Origin: Herbiconiux sp. SALV-R1
GTDB lineage: Bacteria; Actinomycetota; Actinomycetes; Actinomycetales; Microbacteriaceae
Reading direction: 5' to 3'
Assembly: GCF_013113715.1 (NCBI RefSeq)
Contig: NZ_CP053344.1
Span: 558,001-622,000, forward strand
Length of the DNA: 64,000 nt
Notes under the pieces: generated by a model
What the model saw: the letters and a program-made list of their open reading frames with translations, nothing else
Told to the model about the DNA's origin: nothing
Databases searched by the model: none
Made by a program: the position numbers and the translations under genes
Shown: in pieces, positions 60,279 to 64,000 of the stretch
How the letters are laid out: the number at the start of each line of letters is the position of its first letter
How positions within the stretch are numbered: the stretch's first letter is position 1

Positions 60279-61334
60279 ATGAGATTCGACCACCGCACCC
60301 TTCCCCAGCGCGTGCGATTCGGCACGGGTGGCGCGGCCGAGGCGATCGCGGCGGAGGTGCAGGAGCGGGGTGCGCGAGCGGTGATGGTGATCGCCGCTCC
60401 CTCCGAGCTCGCCCTGGCGGAAGGCATCGCGAGCGGCGTCGACGTCGCCCTGTGGTGGTCTGACGTGGCGCCTCACGTGCCCATCGCCCACGCCGAGCGG
60501 GCGCGGTCGGCTGCCATCGCATCCGGGATCGACCTCGTCGTGTCAGTGGGCGGCGGGTCGACGACGGGGCTCGCGAAGGCCATCGCGCTCACCTCGGGGG
60601 TGCCGATCGTCGCCGTGCCCACCACGTACGCGGGTTCGGAGGCCACCAACGTGTGGGGCCTGACGACGGATGCGCGCAAGACCACCGGGGTCGACGACGC
60701 GGTGCTGCCGGCGGTCGTGGTGTACGACTCGGCGCTCACGCTGAGCCTGCCGGTCGAGCTGTCGGTCGCTTCGGGCCTCAACGCGATCGCGCACTGCATC
60801 GACTCGATGTGGGCGCCGTCGACGGATCCGCTGAACCGGGCGCTGGCGGAGGAGGGCATCCGGGAGGTGGCGGGGGCTCTGCCGGTGATCGTCGCATCGC
60901 CCGACGACGTCGCCGCGCGGGAACGGATGCAGTACGGGGCATATGTCTCCGCCGTCGCCTTCGCCTCGGCCGGCTCGGGGCTGCACCACAAGATCTGCCA
61001 CGCGCTGGGCGGGGCGTACGACCTGCCGCACGCGCAGACGCACTCGGCCGTGCTGCCGCAGGTGCTCGCCTTCAACGCGCCTTCGGCGCCCGAGGCTTCG
61101 GAGCGGATCGCGCGAGCGCTCGGGGCGTCGAGCGCGGTGGAGGGGCTCGAGCGGCTGTACGCGTCGCTGCCGGTGGTGCGGGCGCTGTCGGAGGTGGGAT
61201 ACGCGGCGGAGTCGATCCCCGAGAGTGCGTCGCTCATCCTGCCCCTGGTGCCCCCCAGCAACCCGCGCCCGGTCGACGAGCCCGCGCTCGAGGGCATCCT
61301 GCGCGCCGCGCTCGAGGGGCGCGCGATCGCGTGA
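60279..61334 (+). CDS. Maleylacetate reductase
   Basis: The 351-aa iron-ADH superfamily protein is of the maleylacetate reductase type: VSVGGGSTTGLAKAIALTS, AGSEATNVWGLT, GLNAIAHCIDSMWAP and the late LHHKICHALGGAYDLPHAQTHSAVLPQV (metal His region; the canonical iron ligands are partly changed as usual in this subgroup). It reduces maleylacetate to 3-oxoadipate. 45 bp downstream of the hydrolase and cotranscribed. Its last codons are the first unit of a four-copy tandem repeat. Confidence 0.9.
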   Translation: MRFDHRTLPQRVRFGTGGAAEAIAAEVQERGARAVMVIAAPSELALAEGIASGVDVALWWSDVAPHVPIAHAERARSAAIASGIDLVVSVGGGSTTGLAKAIALTSGVPIVAVPTTYAGSEATNVWGLTTDARKTTGVDDAVLPAVVVYDSALTLSLPVELSVASGLNAIAHCIDSMWAPSTDPLNRALAEEGIREVAGALPVIVASPDDVAARERMQYGAYVSAVAFASAGSGLHHKICHALGGAYDLPHAQTHSAVLPQVLAFNAPSAPEASERIARALGASSAVEGLERLYASLPVVRALSEVGYAAESIPESASLILPLVPPSNPRPVDEPALEGILRAALEGRAIA

Positions 61335-61584
61335 GGGACTCGGGGGTGGTGCGCGGGACGCCTGCGGCGCCCGCGGCGCCCGCGGCGCTCGAACGGCGCG
61401 ATCACGTGAGCGCTTAGAGGGTGGTGCGCATGCGCCCGCTGGGCCCGGGACCCCTGCGGCGCGCGCAGCGCTCGACGGGCGCTCTATCGCGTGAGCGCCT
61501 CGGGGTGGTGCGCGGTGTGCCCGCGGCGCTCGCGGCGCTCGAGGGGCGCGATCGCGTGAGCGCTTAGGGGGTGGAGCGCGCTGC
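61311..61584. repeat. Four degenerate copies of a gene 3' end
   Basis: A unit of CTCGAGGGGCGCGATCGCGTGAG then about G.GCTTAG.GGGTGGTGCGCG begins at 61311, 61388, 61471 and 61538 (periods 77, 83 and 67 bp). Copy 1 is the end and stop of the maleylacetate reductase gene. Copies 2-4 fill the 229-bp space to the convergent IclR gene, and copy 4 reaches its stop. Short GCGCCCGCGGCG tracts separate them. Nothing else is seen in this stretch. Confidence 0.82.
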
Positions 61585-62421
61585 GGCCGCGGTGCCGGTG
61601 GCGCTCGCGCGGCCGGCGCCTGCGGTTCCGGCGCTGCGAGCCAGGTCGTCGGCGATGGCGGCGGCGGTGGCGCGGAGGGCGGGCACGAACTCGTCGCGGA
61701 GGCGCGCGAGGGACGAGGCGCTCGTGGTCGAGACGTTGACGGCCGCGATGGCGGTGCCGTTCTGGTGCACCGCGACGGCGACCGAGCGGAGACCGAGCTC
61801 GAGCTCCTGGTCGACGAGTGACCACCCCTGCGACCGTACGCGGTGGATCTCGGCGGCCAGAGCATCCGGAGCTGTGAGGGTCTCGGGCGTGAACTCCCGC
61901 GGTTCGACCGCCGCAAGGCGCCGGGCCAGCTCGGGCTCGGGGAGGGCGGCGAGCAGCACGCGGCCCATCGAGGTGGCGTAGGCGGGGAAGCGGGTGCCGA
62001 TCGTGATGCCCACTGTCATGATGCGGCGCGTGGGAACGCGGGCGACGTAGACGATGTCGTCGCCGTCGAGAACGGATGCGCTGGTCGACTCGTTCAGCTC
62101 CCGCGACAGTCGTTCGAGGTGGGGCTGGGCGATCTCGGGGAGGCCCAGTCCGGCGAGGTAGCTGAAGCCGAGCTCGAGTACGCGCGGTGTGAGCGCGAAG
62201 CGGCGGCCGTCGTGCCGCACGTAGCCCAGTTCGACGAGGGTGAGCAGGAACCGGCGCGCGGCGGCACGGGTGAGCCCCGCCACCGTAGCGACTTCGCTCA
62301 ACGACATGTCGGGACGATCGGCGTCGAACGCCTTGATCACCGCCAGCCCGCGCGCGAGCGACTGCACGAAGGTGCCCTCGGGGCCCGTCGGCTCACCCTC
62401 CACGTCGTGCTCCCCTCGCAT
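61564..62421 (-). CDS. IclR family regulator (PcaR-like)
   Basis: A 285-aa IclR protein. FVQSLARGLAVIKAFDADRPDMSLSEVATVAGLTRAAARRFLLTLVELGYV is the PcaR/PobR-type HTH (core TRAAARRFLLTLVELGYV). The effector domain has FPAYATSMGRVLLAALPEPEL and SVAVAVHQNGTAIAAVNVS. PcaR controls the beta-ketoadipate pathway in Corynebacterium and Pseudomonas. The gene lies between the maleylacetate reductase and the thiolase. The C-terminal 20 residues (Ala/Arg/Ser-rich) come from the repeat region. Confidence 0.9.
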   Translation of the reverse strand: MRGEHDVEGEPTGPEGTFVQSLARGLAVIKAFDADRPDMSLSEVATVAGLTRAAARRFLLTLVELGYVRHDGRRFALTPRVLELGFSYLAGLGLPEIAQPHLERLSRELNESTSASVLDGDDIVYVARVPTRRIMTVGITIGTRFPAYATSMGRVLLAALPEPELARRLAAVEPREFTPETLTAPDALAAEIHRVRSQGWSLVDQELELGLRSVAVAVHQNGTAIAAVNVSTTSASSLARLRDEFVPALRATAAAIADDLARSAGTAGAGRASATGTAAAARSTP

Positions 62422-62491
62422 CGCCCCAGACTACCCAGCCCCCGGCCCAGTACCCCCCGGCCCGCCGCCCCGCGCGCCCGCACCTCCGCAA

Positions 62492-62566
62492 AAACGACGG
62501 AGCCTGGGCCCGCATGGGCCGATCGACGGAGTCTCAGCTCGGTCTGCGCCCGAGACTCCGTCGTTC
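62492..62566. repeat. Hairpin repeat unit 1
   Basis: A unit of about 75 bp: AACGACGGAGCCTGGGCC, then GATCGACGGAGTCTC, then GAGACTCCGTCGTT. The inner 12-bp arms (62524-62535 and 62552-62563) are perfect. It lies in the 363-bp gene-free stretch between the IclR start and thiolase stop. The two units account for less than half of that stretch; the rest is CG-rich filler with no gene. Confidence 0.82.
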
Positions 62567-62629
62567 CGCCGCCGCGCGCCGGGCTGGCGCGCCCCCGTGG
62601 ACACCCGCCCGCCCGTCCGCCCCTCCGCG

Positions 62630-62704
62630 AAACGACGGAGTCTGGGCCGGGATGGGCCGATCGACGGAGTCTCGGCTCGGTGTGCGGCCGAGACTCCGTC
62701 GTTT
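62630..62704. repeat. Hairpin repeat unit 2
   Basis: Second unit, 138 bp after the first and about 85% identical. Inner arms CGACGGAGTCTCGGC (62662-62676) and GCCGAGACTCCGTCG (62687-62701) are a perfect 15-bp stem with a 10-nt loop. The outer arms AAACGACGGAGTCT and AGACTCCGTCGTTT also match. It may be part of a dispersed repeat family, and could act as terminator for the thiolase transcript. Confidence 0.82.
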
Positions 62705-62784
62705 CGCCGGGTGTCGGCGCGCCCGCGCCCGCACCGGCCCGCCGCCCCCGGCCGGCCGCCGCCCTGCGCCTCCGCCCGCGCCGC

Positions 62785-63960
62785 TCAGCGCTCGAGCACC
62801 ACCGCGAGCCCCTGGCCCACGCCGATGCAGATCGCGGCCACCGCGACACCGCCGCCGCGCCGCGCCAGCTCGTGGGCGGCGTGCCCCACGACGCGGGCGC
62901 CCGAGGCGCCGAGCGGATGCCCGATCGCGATCGCCCCGCCGTGCACGTTCACGATCGACGGGTCGAGCTCGGGCCACAGCTTCAGGCACGCGAGACTCTG
63001 CGCCGCGAACGCCTCGTTGAGCTCCACGACGTCGACGTCGGCCCAGGTCTTCCCGGCCGCCGCGAGCGCCCGGTTCACCGCCTCGACCGGCCCGATGCCG
63101 AACACGTCGGGATCGACAGCCGCCACACCACGCCCCACGATGCGGGCCAGCGGTTCGGCCTCGATGCGAGCATCCTCTGCCCCCACGATCACCATCGACG
63201 CGCCGTCGTTCAGCGGCGAGGCGTTGCCCGCGGTGATGGTGCCGTCGGGCCGGAAGGCGGGCTTCAGCCCGGCGAGCGACTCCACGGTCGAGTCGCCGCG
63301 GATGCCCTCGTCACGCGCCAGCGCCACCCCAGGCACGGGCACGACCTCGTGCTCGAACACGCCGGCGTCCCACGCGGCCTGCGCCTTCACGTGGCTGGCG
63401 GCGGCGAACGCGTCCTGCTCCTCACGCGTGATCCCGTAGCGTTCGGCGAGGCGCTCGTTCGACTCGCCGAGCGAGATCGTCCACTCCTTCGGCATCGCCG
63501 GGTTCACCAGCCGCCACCCGAGCGTCGTCGAGTGCAGCGTCTCGTTGCCCGCCGGGTAGGCGCGCTCGGGCTTCGACAGCACCCACGGCGCCCGGCTCAT
63601 CGACTCGACGCCGCCCGCCAGCACCAGGCGGGAGTCGCCCGACTCGACGGCGCGGCTCGCATCCATCACGGCCTGCAGGCTCGACCCGCACAGCCGGTTC
63701 ACGGTGACCCCGGGAACGGATGTCGGCAGCCCCGCGAGCAGCACGGCCATGCGCGCGACGTCGCGGTTGTCCTCCCCGGCCTGGTTCGCAGCTCCCGCCA
63801 CCACGTCGTCGATGTCGGCGGGGTCGACGTCGGGGTGTCGCTCGAGCACCGCGCCGACGGTCGTGGCGAGCAGGTCGTCGGGTCGCACTCCGGCGAGTGC
63901 CTTGCCGAACCTGCCGAACGGCGTGCGCACGGCGTCGTACACGAAGCTCGCGGTGGTCAT
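62785..63960 (-). CDS. Acetyl-CoA acyltransferase (beta-ketoadipyl-CoA thiolase type)
   Basis: A 391-aa thiolase with active Cys in VNRLCGSSLQAVMDAS, His in GGAIAIGHPLGASGARV and the second Cys in AAICIGVGQGLAVVLE. The sequence is of the PcaF-like group cleaving 3-oxoadipyl-CoA to succinyl-CoA and acetyl-CoA. Together with maleylacetate reductase and PcaR it makes the end of an aromatic pathway. The CoA-transferase (PcaIJ) is not in the window; it would lie beyond 64000. ATG 63960 is 40 bp from the right edge. Confidence 0.93.
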   Translation of the reverse strand: MTTASFVYDAVRTPFGRFGKALAGVRPDDLLATTVGAVLERHPDVDPADIDDVVAGAANQAGEDNRDVARMAVLLAGLPTSVPGVTVNRLCGSSLQAVMDASRAVESGDSRLVLAGGVESMSRAPWVLSKPERAYPAGNETLHSTTLGWRLVNPAMPKEWTISLGESNERLAERYGITREEQDAFAAASHVKAQAAWDAGVFEHEVVPVPGVALARDEGIRGDSTVESLAGLKPAFRPDGTITAGNASPLNDGASMVIVGAEDARIEAEPLARIVGRGVAAVDPDVFGIGPVEAVNRALAAAGKTWADVDVVELNEAFAAQSLACLKLWPELDPSIVNVHGGAIAIGHPLGASGARVVGHAAHELARRGGGVAVAAICIGVGQGLAVVLER

Positions 63961-64000
63961 GAGGCGTCTCCTTCTGCGTGAGTGGTCTGCGCTGAATCGG

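Noticed and set aside
62337-62849. Frames over the 62.5-62.7 kb spacer with repeated RRSAHPGPDSVV peptides
   Set aside because: They translate the hairpin repeats; no ribosome site, composition unlike real genes.

Overview
The window is a high-GC (about 70% by eye), gene-dense actinobacterial chromosome segment. Many GTG starts, frequent 4-bp ATGA stop/start overlaps, LAxTG-type sortase signals, IclR regulators of the GylR and PcaR type and a RamB-type regulator beside the glyoxylate-shunt genes all point to Actinomycetota, most likely the family Microbacteriaceae. That assignment is inference from gene content and style; no rRNA or tRNA gene is present to confirm it. About 70 protein genes are supported. 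I see no CRISPR array, phage, transposase or stable RNA gene.

Layout. 1-7.2 kb: the end of an NmrA-like oxidoreductase, a 909-aa wall-anchored protein, a small zinc-ribbon/membrane pair, a VOC-HxlR-RibD-like operon on an apparently leaderless promoter, an ASCH protein and a second wall-anchored protein. 7.3-11.4 kb: a dihydroxyacetone-kinase/MIP-channel operon facing an IclR (GylR-like) regulator, with two matching palindromes between them. 11.5-13.2 kb: a TetR regulator and an aldo/keto reductase with twin identical operators. 13.2-25.5 kb: a mosaic of small accessory genes, including a MNT/HEPN pair, a PIN/antitoxin pair, a DUF4238 protein of lower GC, a PadR three-gene operon and a truncated nucleotidyltransferase. 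25.5-26.5 kb: a diguanylate cyclase.

26.6-35.7 kb: a sugar or polyol catabolic unit. A BtpA/SgcQ TIM-barrel gene diverges from an operon for a DeoR regulator, FGGY kinase, SDR dehydrogenase, ABC importer (binding protein, two permeases, ATPase) and an EamA exporter. 35.8-38.6 kb: a DUF445 protein and a membrane-tethered hydrolase. 38.8-53.5 kb: a large unassigned catabolic locus. A minus-strand gene set (3-hydroxyacyl-CoA dehydrogenase, serine hydrolase, quinone-oxidoreductase-like MDR, NIPSNAP, SDR, VOC, AroE-like, cupin, alpha/beta hydrolase) runs with a GAF/PucR-type regulator. On the other side of a 79-bp gap are an SDR and a complete branched-chain-amino-acid-type ABC importer with fused LivH-LivM.

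53.5-58.5 kb: a RamB-like regulator, isocitrate lyase and malate synthase, closed by the clearest terminator in the window. 58.6-64 kb: an aromatic ring-cleavage unit (VOC dioxygenase, hydrolase, maleylacetate reductase) facing a PcaR-like regulator and a beta-ketoadipyl-CoA-type thiolase. It ends in acetyl-CoA, which the neighbouring glyoxylate shunt would use. Overall this reads as the genome of a plant- or soil-associated degrader of polyols and aromatic or alicyclic plant compounds.

The most unusual signals are: (1) three separate loci where the 3' end of a gene has been tandemly copied into the spacer behind it; (2) an L-then-K fusion of dihydroxyacetone kinase domains that keeps an internal ribosome site; (3) the catabolic locus at 38.8-53.5 kb, whose AroE-like enzyme has lost part of the shikimate pocket; (4) the BtpA-linked polyol operon, which has no recognisable aldolase; and (5) hairpin repeats at 62.5-62.7 kb.
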